64,000 bases of DNA from Pseudotabrizicola formosa (GCF_002900965.1 NZ_PJOM01000001.1:62001-126000); one strand, 5' to 3'. Positions 10,417 to 19,609 are shown, counted from the first letter of the stretch. The notes: generated from the letters alone by a model not told the origin. A program made the numbers and translations.

Positions 10417-10441
10417 CTTCCATCCCCCGTCTTCCATCCCC
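10416..10441. repeat. duplicated ribosome-binding segment before dnaN
   Basis: TCTTCCATCCCC occurs at 10416-10427 and again at 10430-10441. On the coding (minus) strand this gives two GGGGATGGAAGA blocks in a row immediately before the dnaN start, each holding a GGAAG Shine-Dalgarno-like core. Confidence 0.8.
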
Positions 10442-10646
10442 GGGCCGGGCCGGTTCAGGGACGCCGACATTACCCGTTTTCTGCGGGTTCACAAGTGCTT
10501 GACCCGACTTTGTTGGGCTTTGCCGCCAAGGTCAAGGCCAACAGCCAGCATCACGGCCCAACCCTTAATTTTCCGTAAATTCGCAACGGCAAACCCTTGA
10601 AAACAAACGGAGCCCCCAGCTGTAACACAGGGAGCAAACCCAAAGG

Positions 10647-12008
10647 TCAGCTTTGCAGCAACCGTTTCAAGAGCTGCACATCATCGGCCAGCTGCCCATC
10701 CGCCGCCATCAGCTCTTCAATCTTGCGGATGCCATGCATGATCGTGGTGTGATCGCGCCCGCCAAACCGCCGGCCAATCTCAGGCAGGCTGCGGCTGGTC
10801 ATCTGCTTGGACAGATACATCGCCACCTGCCGTGGCCGCGCAATGGTGCGCAGCCGTTTCGGCCCGATCATGTCTGACAGCCGCACATTGTAATGCTCGG
10901 CCACCTTGCGCTGAATCTCTTCGATCGTCAGTCGCTTTTCCGAACTGCGCAGGATATCGGACAGGCATTCCTGCACCAGATCCAGGTTGATCTCACGCCC
11001 GACCAGCGATGCAAAGGCAAACAGCCGCATCAGCGCGCCTTCCAGCACGCGCACATTGGTGGTGATCCGATGCGCCAGAAATTCCAATACGCCCGGCACC
11101 ATCGTCAGCCCGCGGTACTGGTTGGAATAATGCTCCAGCTTGGATTGCAGGATGCCCAGCCGCAACTCGTAATCCGTGGGGTGCAGGTCCACCACCAGCC
11201 CGCATTGCAGCCGTGACCGGATGCGCTCTTCCAGATCCTTGATCTCTCCGGGCGCCCGGTCGGCAGAGATCACGATCTGCTTGTTCTGGTCGACCAGCGC
11301 GTTGAAGGTATGGAAGAACTCTTCCTGCGTGCTGTCCTTGCCGGCGATGAACTGCACGTCATCAACCATGAGCACGTCAACGGACCGGAACAGCTCCTTG
11401 AAATCCATGATCTGCCGGTCGCGCAGCGCCTGCACGAAGCGGTACATGAATTGTTCAGCCGACAAATACAGCACATGCAGATCGGGGCGGCTGAACTTCA
11501 GCTCATGCGCAATGGCATGCATCAGGTGGGTTTTGCCCAGGCCGACGCCACCATAGAGAAACAGCGGGTTGAAGGTGACCGGCCCGCCTTCGGCAACGCG
11601 GCGGGCGGCGGCGTGGGCCAGTTCGTTTGGCTTGCCGACCACAAAATTATCAAAGGTGAAGCGCTGCTCCAGCTGAGCGCCAGTCACCTCATCAGTGCCG
11701 TTCTGCCGGACCCGCGCCGGTTTTGCGGCAGGCTTTGTGGCTGGCCGCGCAGCGGGCTGTTCCGGCACGGTGCCGACGGTAAATTCTACGCGGTCCACGG
11801 GTTCCCCCGCAACAGCAAGCTGACCACGGATGTGATCGGCAAAATTGCGTGACACCCAGTCGCCGAAGAAGGTTGTCGGCACTTCAAAACTGGCAACACC
11901 GTTTTTCAGATGTGAAAGACGAAGCGGTTCGATCCATGTCGTGTAGTTGTTCTTGCCAACCCTCTTGATCAGTTCTTCCCGAACCTGTCCCCACGTGTCG
12001 TTCGTCAT
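10647..12008 (-). CDS. dnaA: chromosomal replication initiator protein DnaA
   Basis: A 453-residue DnaA starting MTNDTWGQVREEL at 12008; upstream in-frame codons to 12071 lack family similarity. Domain I (about 1-85) is followed by a short alanine/proline linker. The AAA+ domain III shows Walker A (GGVGLGKTH) and Walker B (VLMVDDVQFIAGK). Domain IV carries the helix-turn-helix and the DnaA signature RRFGGRDHTTIMH near the C-terminus, which binds DnaA boxes. It initiates replication. It heads the minus-strand dnaN-recF cluster and lies downstream of rpsT, which is the common alphaproteobacterial order. A 529-bp gap with two hairpins precedes it. Confidence 0.98.
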   Translation of the reverse strand: MTNDTWGQVREELIKRVGKNNYTTWIEPLRLSHLKNGVASFEVPTTFFGDWVSRNFADHIRGQLAVAGEPVDRVEFTVGTVPEQPAARPATKPAAKPARVRQNGTDEVTGAQLEQRFTFDNFVVGKPNELAHAAARRVAEGGPVTFNPLFLYGGVGLGKTHLMHAIAHELKFSRPDLHVLYLSAEQFMYRFVQALRDRQIMDFKELFRSVDVLMVDDVQFIAGKDSTQEEFFHTFNALVDQNKQIVISADRAPGEIKDLEERIRSRLQCGLVVDLHPTDYELRLGILQSKLEHYSNQYRGLTMVPGVLEFLAHRITTNVRVLEGALMRLFAFASLVGREINLDLVQECLSDILRSSEKRLTIEEIQRKVAEHYNVRLSDMIGPKRLRTIARPRQVAMYLSKQMTSRSLPEIGRRFGGRDHTTIMHGIRKIEELMAADGQLADDVQLLKRLLQS

Positions 12009-12085
12009 TCGTTTTGACCTGTTTTTATTTTGCCCGCCACCTCCGGTCCCCCGGTCGGGCTTGTTTCCCACACACCGCCCATGCA

Positions 12086-12132
12086 GGCCCGGGACAACCG
12101 GGCCTTTCCCTTTTGCAACACACGCAAAAGGG
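12086..12132 (-). promoter_or_regulatory. two adjacent hairpins in the dnaA leader
   Basis: GGCCCGG (12086-12092) pairs with CCGGGCC (12098-12104), and CCCTTTTGC (12108-12116) pairs with GCAAAAGGG (12124-12132) around a 7-base loop. Both stems are perfect. They lie about 80-125 bp before the dnaA start and would be in its mRNA leader if transcription begins upstream. A regulatory role is inference. Confidence 0.45.
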
Positions 12133-12480
12133 TCTGACCCGGAGCCGGGCCAGATATGGGCACCTCACAGCACAACAAATCCGGCCCCTGAAGGCCGATC
12201 TCATTGAACCACCTGAGTGCGGAATAGACCGCAGACAGCATAACACCTTGATCCGTGGCAAAATTCTGGTGGCAAGCTGGCAGCAAGGCCGATCAGAAGG
12301 CTGCGCAAGGTGGTGTCATGTCCCCCAAGACGAAGTGAATCGCCTCGAGAAGGTAGCAAGGCCGCGATGGCCTTCGCAACCGAACTATTAAGTTGACACA
12401 GCTTTGGTCCGAGCGAATCCGGGGGCTTTGGCAAATCGGCAACGGGCGGTGAGAAAAGCACCTGAAAAGCTGTGAGGGCG

Positions 12481-12514
12481 ATAAAAAAGGGCGTCCCCGC
12501 AAAAGGACGCCCTT
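12481..12514 (-). terminator. rho-independent terminator of rpsT
   Basis: On the minus strand, a perfect 10-bp stem (AAGGGCGTCC with GGACGCCCTT) with an 8-base loop is followed by a run of U residues (complement of ATAAAAAA). It starts 24 bp after the rpsT stop. Confidence 0.9.
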
Positions 12515-12537
12515 GACACAAAACTGAGAAGGTCGAC

Positions 12538-12813
12538 TCAGGCAGCCGGGGTCGACAGCGCCTTGACGCGCGACGACAGGCGCGAGATTTTGCGCGACAC
12601 CGTGTTCTTGTGAAGGACGCCTTTGGTCACACCACGCGCCAATTCTGGCTGGGCGTTCTTGAGTGCTTCTACGGCGGCTTCGGAGTTGCCCGAGGCGATG
12701 GCCTCTTCCACTTTGCGGACGAAGGTACGGATGCGCGAACGGCGGGCTTTGTTCACGGCATAGCGTGCCTCGGACTGGCGGGCGCGTTTCTTGGACTGTT
12801 CACTGTTTGCCAT
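12538..12813 (-). CDS. rpsT: 30S ribosomal protein S20
   Basis: A 91-residue, lysine/arginine-rich protein starting [15 protein letters not shown], with the S20 pattern [18 protein letters not shown] near the end. S20 is a primary binder of 16S rRNA in the 30S subunit. The start at 12813 is chosen over the longer in-frame extension because MANSxxxKKR is the family N-terminus and AGGAAAGG lies just upstream. It ends before a strong terminator, so it is transcribed apart from dnaA. Confidence 0.97.
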   Translation of the reverse strand: MANSEQSKKRARQSEARYAVNKARRSRIRTFVRKVEEAIASGNSEAAVEALKNAQPELARGVTKGVLHKNTVSRKISRLSSRVKALSTPAA

Positions 12814-12967
12814 GGTGGTGGCCTTTCCTGGGTCTGATTCAATGCATTCGCACGAAAGCCCCAAGACCCCACCTTATAGGAGGGGATGATTCTTGCCTAA
12901 GCGGGCCCACGCGCATGTGAGGCGGCGTATAGGATGATTTCAGGCCAAGGGAAACAGAAAAATCAGG

Positions 12968-13744
12968 TTACTTGTCGCGGAACTGCGGCTGGCGCTTTTC
13001 CAGAAAGGCGGCCATGCCCTCTTTCTGGTCTTCGGTGGCAAACATTGAATGAAACACCCGGCGTTCGAAGAGCAGGCCTTCTGCCAGGGTGGTTTCCTGC
13101 GCCCGGTTCACACATTCCTTGACCGCCATCGACGAGAGCAGCGATTTCTCGACGATTTTCTGGGCAATCTTCATGACCTCGGCCATCAGATCCTTGGCGG
13201 GGAACACCCGGCTGACCAGACCGCAACGCTCGGCTTCGGCGGCATCCATGAAGCGGCCCGTCAGGTGCATGTCCATCGACTTGGATTTGCCCACAAAGCG
13301 CGTCAGCCGCTGGGTGCCGCCCATTCCGGCAACAATGCCAAGGTTGATCTCGGGCTGCCCGAATTTCACGCTATCCGCCGCAATGATGAAATCCGCCAGC
13401 ATCGCAAGTTCGCAGCCGCCGCCAAGACAATAGCCCGAAACCGCAGCGATGATCGGCTTGCGCACCTGACCGATGATGGCCGCTTCGACACCGAACAGGT
13501 TGTCGAAATAGACCTCGGTAAACGATTTTTCGGCCATTTCCTTGACATCCGCCCCGGCGGCAAAGGATTTCTCCGACCCGGTCAGCACGATGACACGCAC
13601 ATTGTCATCGCGGTCGGCAGCCTGCACGGCGCTGGCCAGTTCCTTCATCAGTTTGGAATTGAGCGCATTCAGCGCATCGGGGCGATTGAGCCGGATCAGG
13701 GAAACATAATCCTCAACCTCAACAATCAGCGTATCATAGGCCAT
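12968..13744 (-). CDS. enoyl-CoA hydratase
   Basis: A 258-residue crotonase-fold enzyme. The oxyanion-hole regions are FAAGADVKEM (about 61-70) and the glycine-rich SGYCLGGGCELAM, and the two catalytic glutamates of hydratases are visible in GGGCELAM and in FGQPEINLGI. This supports true hydratase activity (hydration of 2-enoyl-CoA in beta-oxidation) rather than another crotonase reaction. It stands alone between mutM and rpsT, a neighbourhood I recall from other Rhodobacterales. It could equally serve phenylacetate or fatty-acid breakdown. Confidence 0.93.
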   Translation of the reverse strand: MAYDTLIVEVEDYVSLIRLNRPDALNALNSKLMKELASAVQAADRDDNVRVIVLTGSEKSFAAGADVKEMAEKSFTEVYFDNLFGVEAAIIGQVRKPIIAAVSGYCLGGGCELAMLADFIIAADSVKFGQPEINLGIVAGMGGTQRLTRFVGKSKSMDMHLTGRFMDAAEAERCGLVSRVFPAKDLMAEVMKIAQKIVEKSLLSSMAVKECVNRAQETTLAEGLLFERRVFHSMFATEDQKEGMAAFLEKRQPQFRDK

Positions 13745-13804
13745 GCGCGGGCTCCACGGTTGTGCGATGCGGTGACTCCTAGCAGTATATCGCCCGATGG
13801 CAAG

Positions 13805-14656
13805 TCAACGCTGGCATGTCGGGCAGTAGAAGGAAGAGCGCCCGGACTGCACGATCCGTTCCACGACTGCCCCGCATCCGGGGGTGGCGCAGGGCTGGCC
13901 TTCGCGGTCATAGACCTGAAAGCCATGCTGAAAATAGCCCAGTTCGCCATCGGCCTGCCGGAAATCGCGCAGACTGCTGCCACCCGCAGCAATCGCCTCA
14001 AGCAGAACCTCGCGAACAATCGGCACCAGCGCCGCCACCTGAGTGCTGGACAGGTCGCCCGCCTTGGTCTGCGGGGCGATGCGGGCGTGGTACAGCGTTT
14101 CGCAGACATAGATATTGCCAAGGCCCGCCACGATGTGCTGATCCAGCAAGGCAGACTTGATCGGCGTGTTGCGACCCTTGAGGCGCGCCACCAGATAGCT
14201 TTCGTTAAAAGCATTGCCCAAAGGCTCTGGCCCCAGCGTCGCAAGAAGGGGGTGCCGATCGGCTGTTGCCGTGTCCATCAGATCCATGGCTCCAAAGCGC
14301 CGCGCATCGTTGAACGTCACGCGCGCCCCGCCTTCCATGTCGAGCACCACGTGGTCATGTTTTTGCGCTGCGGGATGGTCCTGGTGAAACTGCCCCAGCA
14401 TATGCCCCGAGATCAGCATCCGCCCTGACATGCCAAGGTGGATCAGCAACGTCTCGGCCGTCGACAGATCCGCCAGAATGTACTTTGATCGCCGCCGCAG
14501 CACCGTTACCCGCGCCCCGGTCAGCCGGCCGGCCATGCCCTGCGGAAACGGCCAGCGCAGCCCGTCCCGATTGACCACGGCCTGGGTGATCACCTGCCCC
14601 TCCATCACGGGCGACAGCCCACGTCGGACAGTTTCAACCTCGGGCAGTTCTGGCAT
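13805..14656 (-). CDS. mutM: formamidopyrimidine-DNA glycosylase
   Basis: A 283-residue Fpg/MutM. It begins [14 protein letters not shown], so the catalytic N-terminal proline and Glu3 are present after methionine removal. The helix-two-turn-helix ([19 protein letters not shown]) and the C-terminal four-cysteine zinc finger (CATPGCG and CPTCQR) are intact. It removes 8-oxoguanine and opened purines from DNA. With mutY at 39 kb the window holds two of the three GO-system activities. It is divergent from ubiE across 112 bp. Confidence 0.97.
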   Translation of the reverse strand: MPELPEVETVRRGLSPVMEGQVITQAVVNRDGLRWPFPQGMAGRLTGARVTVLRRRSKYILADLSTAETLLIHLGMSGRMLISGHMLGQFHQDHPAAQKHDHVVLDMEGGARVTFNDARRFGAMDLMDTATADRHPLLATLGPEPLGNAFNESYLVARLKGRNTPIKSALLDQHIVAGLGNIYVCETLYHARIAPQTKAGDLSSTQVAALVPIVREVLLEAIAAGGSSLRDFRQADGELGYFQHGFQVYDREGQPCATPGCGAVVERIVQSGRSSFYCPTCQR

Positions 14657-14768
14657 GGTGACGCTCCTGAGCCTTGGGCGCGATGCCGCCCCGGACAGGG
14701 TGGCGCATTGCAGCCGCGCGGATGCGCCCTATAAGAAGACTGGCAGACAATAAAGGGCAAGGCCCCCC

Positions 14769-15521
14769 ATGACCGACGACGACAAAGGCACGACGCATTT
14801 CGGCTATCAGACCGTTCCGGAGGCCGACAAGGCCGGCATGGTGCATGGCGTCTTCACGCGCGTGGCCAGCAAATACGACATCATGAACGACCTGATGTCG
14901 GTTGGCGTGCACCGTTTGTGGAAAGATGCGATGATGGATTGGCTGGCCCCCCGGCCCGGCCAGCGCCTGCTGGATGTGGCAGGCGGTACCGGTGATGTGG
15001 CCTTCCGCTTCCTGAACCGTGCGCCAGCGGCCAGTGCCGTGGTCTGCGATCTGACCGAATCGATGCTGGTGGCGGGGCGGCAAAGGGCCGAGGCGGACAG
15101 CATGGCCGACCGGCTGGGCTGGGTTGTGGGCGATGCGATGGCTTTGCCGTTCGAAAGCAACAGCTTTGACGTCTATACAATCAGCTTTGGCATCCGCAAT
15201 GTCACCCGCATCGATGACGCCCTGTCCGAAGCTTACCGCGTGCTGAGGCCCGGCGGGCGGCTTATGGTGCTGGAGTTCAGCCAGATCCCCAATGATCTGA
15301 TGCAAAAGGCCTATGACCTCTATTCCTTCAACGTCATCCCGCTGATGGGGCAGGTCGTGGCAGGGGATCGTGACAGCTATCAGTATCTGGTCGAAAGCAT
15401 CCGCAAATTTCCCGATCAGGACACCTTTGCCAGCATGATCCGTCAGGCCGGTTTTGATCAGGTCAAATACCGCAATCAGACCATGGGCATCGCCGCCCTT
15501 CATTCGGGATGGAAGCTGTAA
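14769..15521 (+). CDS. ubiE: ubiquinone (and menaquinone) biosynthesis methyltransferase UbiE
   Basis: A 250-residue class I SAM-dependent C-methyltransferase. The UbiE pattern is clear: [19 protein letters not shown] near residue 30, the SAM-binding [16 protein letters not shown] (about 65-80), and the later [24 protein letters not shown] motif. It methylates the benzoquinol ring in ubiquinone synthesis. AAGGGCAAGG precedes the ATG. ubiB begins directly after its stop codon, so the two form an operon. Confidence 0.97.
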   Translation: MTDDDKGTTHFGYQTVPEADKAGMVHGVFTRVASKYDIMNDLMSVGVHRLWKDAMMDWLAPRPGQRLLDVAGGTGDVAFRFLNRAPAASAVVCDLTESMLVAGRQRAEADSMADRLGWVVGDAMALPFESNSFDVYTISFGIRNVTRIDDALSEAYRVLRPGGRLMVLEFSQIPNDLMQKAYDLYSFNVIPLMGQVVAGDRDSYQYLVESIRKFPDQDTFASMIRQAGFDQVKYRNQTMGIAALHSGWKL

Positions 15522-17051
15522 GTGCGAGGCCCTCACAACATCTGGCGTCTGATCCGCACCCTTGCCACGCTGGAGCGGACCGGTGCGATCGGCGTGGTGC
15601 TGGAGGCGTTTCGCGCGCCGCCCGGGTTGCGCATTGTTGCGCGGATCCTGGGCTGGCCGTTCAAGCCTTTGGGGCTGCGCGGTGATCCGTCGCTGCCACC
15701 GGTGACCCGGGCGCTGCAGGCGCTCGGCCCCGCTTATATCAAGTTCGGACAGATTCTGTCGACGCGCCCTGATGTGGTCGGCGACGAGTTGGCTTTGCAA
15801 TTGAAATACCTGCAAGACAAGCTGCCGCCTTTCCCGATTGCCGTGGCCAAGAGGATGATCGAGGCAGAACTGGGCCTGCCGGTCGATCAGATGTTCCGCG
15901 ACTTTTCCGAACCCGTTGCCGCCGCTTCCATCGCGCAGGTCCACAAGGCCTGGCTGGTCGAAGACGGGCGCGAAGTTGCGGTCAAGGTGCTGCGTCCGGG
16001 CATCGAGCGGGCCTTCCGAAAGGATATTGATGCGTTCTACTTTGCCGCGCAGGCCATTGAATTCATCTCCCCTTCATCGCGCCGCCTGCGCCCTTTGGAG
16101 GTGATCCGTCACTTCGAAGGTGTGGTTATGGGAGAGCTGGACTTCCGGCTCGAATCCAGCGCGGCGGCAGAATTTGCTGCCAATACTGAAGGCGATGCGG
16201 GCTTTCAGGTGCCAAGGCCGATCTGGTTTTTGTCAGGCCGCAGCGTCATGACGCTGGATTGGGCCGAGGGGATCGGTCTGAATGACAATGCCCTGATCGA
16301 CGCCGCCGGACACGACCGCAAGGAACTGGGCGCTCGGGTTCTGCATCTGTTTCTTAACCATGCCCTGCGCGACGGCTATTTCCATGCCGATATGCATCAG
16401 GGTAACCTGAAGGTGGCGGCCAACGGCAATATCATCGCCTATGATTTCGGGATCATGGGTCGGATTGATGAATATACCCGCCGTGTCTATGCGGAAATTC
16501 TGTTCGGCTTCATCCGCAAGGATTATCGCCGGGTGGCAGAAGTGCATTTCGAGGCCGGTTATGTGCCTGCCGACCGTGATATCGATGAATTTGCCCGCGC
16601 CTTGCGGGCAGTGGGGGAGCCGATTTTCGGCATGGACGCCAGCCGCATTTCGATGGCGCGCCTTCTGGCCTATCTGTTCGAAGTGACGGAACGGTTCGGC
16701 ATGGAAACCCGGACCGAATTGATCTTGCTGCAACGCACGATGGTTGTGGTGGAAGGCGTGGCGCGGGGCCTGGACCCCCATATCAATATATGGAACGTCG
16801 CCAAGCCGGTGGTCGAAGGTTACATCACCAAGAACATCGGCCCCCGCGCCCTCTTGCGTGATCTGGGCAAAACCGCGCGGGTCCTGGCTCGCTTTGGACC
16901 CAGGTTGCCGCAGTTGGTTGAAAGGGCGCTGATCGCGCAGGCTGACACGCAACCGATTGTGCCGGCAAAACGAAACTGGTGGCCGGCCTGGACCGTGCTC
17001 ACCGGTGCGGTGATGCTGGTGGCGGGACTATGGTTGGGCCGGATACTGTAA
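15522..17051 (+). CDS. ubiB: ubiquinone biosynthesis protein UbiB (atypical kinase/ATPase)
   Basis: A 509-residue ABC1/ADCK/UbiB protein starting at GTG on the base after the ubiE stop. The family motif KFGQILSTRPD (KxGQ region, ~77-87), the lysine region VAVKVLRPG, the catalytic-loop equivalent FHADMHQGNLKV and the DFG-like AYDFGIMGR are all present. One hydrophobic C-terminal segment (about 484-506) would anchor it to the inner membrane, where it supports assembly or substrate release for the coenzyme Q complex. It ends 6 bp before the convergent flgD stop. Confidence 0.96.
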   Translation: MRGPHNIWRLIRTLATLERTGAIGVVLEAFRAPPGLRIVARILGWPFKPLGLRGDPSLPPVTRALQALGPAYIKFGQILSTRPDVVGDELALQLKYLQDKLPPFPIAVAKRMIEAELGLPVDQMFRDFSEPVAAASIAQVHKAWLVEDGREVAVKVLRPGIERAFRKDIDAFYFAAQAIEFISPSSRRLRPLEVIRHFEGVVMGELDFRLESSAAAEFAANTEGDAGFQVPRPIWFLSGRSVMTLDWAEGIGLNDNALIDAAGHDRKELGARVLHLFLNHALRDGYFHADMHQGNLKVAANGNIIAYDFGIMGRIDEYTRRVYAEILFGFIRKDYRRVAEVHFEAGYVPADRDIDEFARALRAVGEPIFGMDASRISMARLLAYLFEVTERFGMETRTELILLQRTMVVVEGVARGLDPHINIWNVAKPVVEGYITKNIGPRALLRDLGKTARVLARFGPRLPQLVERALIAQADTQPIVPAKRNWWPAWTVLTGAVMLVAGLWLGRIL

Positions 17052-17057
17052 CGCAGG

Positions 17058-17726
17058 CTATTGCATCCGCAAAGCAGTGACACTGCTTGCCGGAACCTCG
17101 ATGCCGCCGCGGAGCACCAGCCGCGTTCCGTCAACACCGCCCCGCGCCTCAAGGATCTGGGCGTAATATTCCACGGTCTTGCTGTCCAGCAGCGTGTCTG
17201 CAAAATAGCTTTCCAGAGTCAGCGTGTAACTGCCCGGCGGCAGCGTGGCACCGGTCGCATCGGTGCCGGCCCAATCATAGTGCGCGGTGGAAACTGGCAG
17301 TTCTTCACGCGACAAGACGCGGTCTTGCGCATCACGCACAACAAGAACCGCACGGTCGGCCGCCGAGGCCGGGTCCGGCGACAAGGTGACTGGTGCCCCG
17401 TCAAAATAGACCGGGGCTGCAGCGCGCGCCTCCTGTCCGACCCAGCCGGCAAGCTGCGCCATGCCGAGCAAGCCAAACTGCGATTGCAGACTTTCTAGCA
17501 GCTGATTGGTACGAACCGCCTGTTCCACCCCTGAAAAGGTTGCAAGCTGTACCGCATAGTCAGCTGAATCGATGGGATTCAGCGGGTCCTGGTTTTGCAT
17601 CTGCACCGTCAGCATGCGCAAGAACATCTCGTAATCCGAACTCGCAGTGGTGTCCGTGCCCCGGGCTTGCTGTTCGGCAAGGCGGGCACCGATGGCGGTT
17701 CCGGTTTGGGTTGTGGCTAATGTCAT
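17058..17726 (-). CDS. flgD: flagellar hook assembly (hook-cap) protein FlgD
   Basis: A 222-residue FlgD. The conserved N-terminal block FLRMLTVQMQNQDPLNPIDSADYAVQLATFSGVEQ (here in pieces: LTVQMQNQDPLNP and ATFSGVEQ) is diagnostic; the rest fits the beta-rich FlgD Ig-like/Tudor region. It caps the growing hook so that FlgE can polymerise, but no flgE is in the window. AAGGAG lies close before the ATG. It follows fliK by 12 bp in the same direction, so fliK-flgD is an operon. Confidence 0.96.
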   Translation of the reverse strand: MTLATTQTGTAIGARLAEQQARGTDTTASSDYEMFLRMLTVQMQNQDPLNPIDSADYAVQLATFSGVEQAVRTNQLLESLQSQFGLLGMAQLAGWVGQEARAAAPVYFDGAPVTLSPDPASAADRAVLVVRDAQDRVLSREELPVSTAHYDWAGTDATGATLPPGSYTLTLESYFADTLLDSKTVEYYAQILEARGGVDGTRLVLRGGIEVPASSVTALRMQ

Positions 17727-17738
17727 GTCGGTCTCCTT

Positions 17739-19202
17739 TCAAAGCCGCAGATCGAGTCGCCCGGCTGCAACGGTGCGGCTCGCCTGACCGGCGTCTATGG
17801 CATAGGCCGCCGCGCTGCCCTCGGCTGGTTTGGCTGAACCCTGAGATTTCCCGGGCCGCGTATCCCGCTGCGACCACTCCCCGAAGCTGAGAGAAGGATG
17901 GCCAAAGCCAGCAAGGCGCAGATCGTTCAGCAATTGCTCCCCATGGCGGCGGATCAGATCCATGGCATCAGGCCGCTCAACATAAAGCATGACATGCAAC
18001 CGATCGCTGATCGTGGTCAGATCAAACCGAATTTTGCCCAGTTCTTCCGGCCGCAATGTGACTTCCACCGGGCTGTCTGCGCCCTTCTGGATGATCTGCA
18101 CAATGGTTTGCGAAATCTGGCTGGCGGGGACGGGGACGGGGACAGCCGTGCCTGTCGTGCCGCCTTGGGGAGTGAGGCCCGGCACTGCGACACTGTCGCG
18201 CGCAAGGCCCAAGGGATCGGCAGTATCAGGTCTGAAATCCATCCCCGACGTTAGAGGACTAAGGGGGACGGAAGGTGCAGGGGAAACTGCTTGTGCAGGT
18301 TTGGCGGGTTTTGCATCCTGCGAAAGGTGGTCTGTCTCAACGGTGCGGGCAACCGGTTCGACCCGAAGACCCGGTTCTGTCTCTGCCGCGCCAAATGACA
18401 AGACGGTTGCAAGACTGGCGACTTCAGTTGCGGAAGACGCTGTTCGGCGCCCCACAGTCGACGCTCCGGCTTGTGCACGATCTGCGTACCCGGCTGCGGG
18501 GAACGCGGTCAGCGGCAGATCTTCAGCCTGCGGGCGGCCCGTTTTTGGTGCTGCCAAGGCTGCTTCTGGCTGGTCTGCAAGAGTGCCGAGCCTTTGCGCT
18601 TCTGCCGCCGGGCCTGCGACATTGATCTGCGGCCCATCTTCTGCCTCGCCCCGCGCCGAAGGCAGTTGAACCGGCGTCGCTGATCCCTGTCGCGCCTCCG
18701 GTCCGTTCTCTGAATGGTCACGTCCTGGCCCTTGATCTGCAGGGTCTGTCTGACCTGACGGTGCCGTCAGAGCTGCAGCGGGATGAGAGCCTGCCTCAGC
18801 TTCGGGCACCGCCTGCCGCATCAATGGCTCGGCCAGGCTGCTGGAAACGGCGGCTGGACCCGTTACAGGGACTTCCGGCAAGTGGACGGATCTTGTTGGG
18901 ATAGGCGCAACCAGCGTTCCCCACGAAGCGCCCTGTGCTGAAACTGCCGCGCCTTCCTGGGCGGGTGTTGAAAGCTGGCCATCGGCCAACAGCGCGTCAG
19001 ACTCGAGCAAAACCCCTTCGACCTCAACCCTTTCAGTGCCGGTTTCAATCTCTGCTCTTTTGCTTTGACAATGGGCACCGCCCTCCCGCTCGCCCGGAGC
19101 AGAGGACATCATCAGCTTTTCAAATACGGCACCGTCGCCGGATACATCTGCCGGGGCCATGGCAACGGAGGTTTGGGGCGGGGAAAGCGGGGTGATTTGC
19201 AT
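17739..19202 (-). CDS. fliK: flagellar hook-length control protein FliK
   Basis: A 487-residue protein with a long low-complexity alanine/proline/glutamate-rich region (about 1-370) and a folded C-terminal Flg_hook domain (about 380-460) with the pattern VEVTLRPEELGKIRFDL, MLYVERPDAMDLIRRHGEQL and LRLAGFGHPSLSFG. FliK measures hook length and switches export from hook to filament substrates by touching FlhB, which is encoded at 29.5 kb. Its start is 113 bp from the divergent rod-binding protein gene. Confidence 0.9.
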   Translation of the reverse strand: MQITPLSPPQTSVAMAPADVSGDGAVFEKLMMSSAPGEREGGAHCQSKRAEIETGTERVEVEGVLLESDALLADGQLSTPAQEGAAVSAQGASWGTLVAPIPTRSVHLPEVPVTGPAAVSSSLAEPLMRQAVPEAEAGSHPAAALTAPSGQTDPADQGPGRDHSENGPEARQGSATPVQLPSARGEAEDGPQINVAGPAAEAQRLGTLADQPEAALAAPKTGRPQAEDLPLTAFPAAGYADRAQAGASTVGRRTASSATEVASLATVLSFGAAETEPGLRVEPVARTVETDHLSQDAKPAKPAQAVSPAPSVPLSPLTSGMDFRPDTADPLGLARDSVAVPGLTPQGGTTGTAVPVPVPASQISQTIVQIIQKGADSPVEVTLRPEELGKIRFDLTTISDRLHVMLYVERPDAMDLIRRHGEQLLNDLRLAGFGHPSLSFGEWSQRDTRPGKSQGSAKPAEGSAAAYAIDAGQASRTVAAGRLDLRL

Positions 19203-19252
19203 TCTGCAATCCGGTGTCTGTCAGCGCTGTGCCTGAAGTTGCGCGAAACTGC

Positions 19253-19267
19253 TTACCGACTGTTTAC
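19253..19267. promoter_or_regulatory. possible CtrA-type site
   Basis: TTAC-N7-TTAC (TTAC at 19253-19256 and 19264-19267) has the half-site spacing of the alphaproteobacterial CtrA box TTAA-N7-TTAA but with C in the last place of both half-sites. It lies in the divergent gap between fliK and the rod-binding protein gene. Weak; offered because CtrA controls flagellar genes in this group. Confidence 0.3.
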
Positions 19268-19315
19268 CTAAGCAGCAGATATTCAGAACAATTCAACCGA
19301 AAGCGGAGATCTGCG

Positions 19316-19609
19316 ATGAACCCTGAACCTGTCCTGATTGGTCCCGCCCGCCTTGCACCGGACCGCAACCATCTGATGCACAGGGCAAAAGAGTTGGAGG
19401 CGGTGTTTCTGTCGGAAATGCTGTCCCATGCCGGCCTCGGCGAATCATCCGGTGAATTCGAGGGTGGGATGGGCGAACGGCAGTTCGCCTCCTTCTTGCG
19501 CGACGCGCAGGCGCGCAGCATCGTTGAAAAGGGCGGCCTTGGTCTTGCCCAAACGATTTTTGAGGCCCTGATCAAAGCAGAGGAGGCACGGGATGTCGCA
19601 AAGTCCTGA
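19316..19609 (+). CDS. rod-binding protein (FlgJ N-domain / CheL-like)
   Basis: A 97-residue protein with the rod-binding domain pattern: AKELEAVFLSEMLSHAGL near residue 22 and GGMGERQFASFLRDAQARSI near 54, then a short helical tail. It corresponds to the N-terminal half of FlgJ alone, without the muramidase half; Caulobacter calls such a protein CheL. It should cap or scaffold rod assembly in the periplasm, while wall cutting is left to SltF (33488-34171). The ATG at 19316 has CGGAGA upstream and replaces a longer in-frame start. It overlaps the next gene by 17 bp. Confidence 0.85.
   Translation: MNPEPVLIGPARLAPDRNHLMHRAKELEAVFLSEMLSHAGLGESSGEFEGGMGERQFASFLRDAQARSIVEKGGLGLAQTIFEALIKAEEARDVAKS

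Larger units (their letters stand above)
12009..12537. other. 529-bp non-coding region upstream of dnaA
   Basis: Between the rpsT stop and the dnaA start I find the rpsT terminator, two hairpins close to dnaA, and an A/T-rich patch just before the dnaA start. I looked for TTATCCACA-type DnaA boxes on both strands and saw none close to consensus, so I do not call an origin here. No convincing small gene is present. The region most likely carries the dnaA promoter and a long leader. Confidence 0.6.

Noticed and set aside
12393-12398. TTGACA as a promoter element upstream of dnaA
   Set aside because: It is on the plus strand, the wrong orientation for dnaA, and no matching -10 lies at the right distance.
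12009-12537. Replication origin upstream of dnaA
   Set aside because: No DnaA boxes near consensus and no AT-rich repeat cluster were seen; the alphaproteobacterial origin is often elsewhere.
13049-14428. 459-codon plus-strand frame across enoyl-CoA hydratase and mutM
   Set aside because: Both minus-strand genes are complete with active-site residues; this frame is an antisense shadow.
14634-15944. 436-codon minus-strand frame across ubiE and ubiB
   Set aside because: It lies opposite two well-supported genes and has no recognisable motif.
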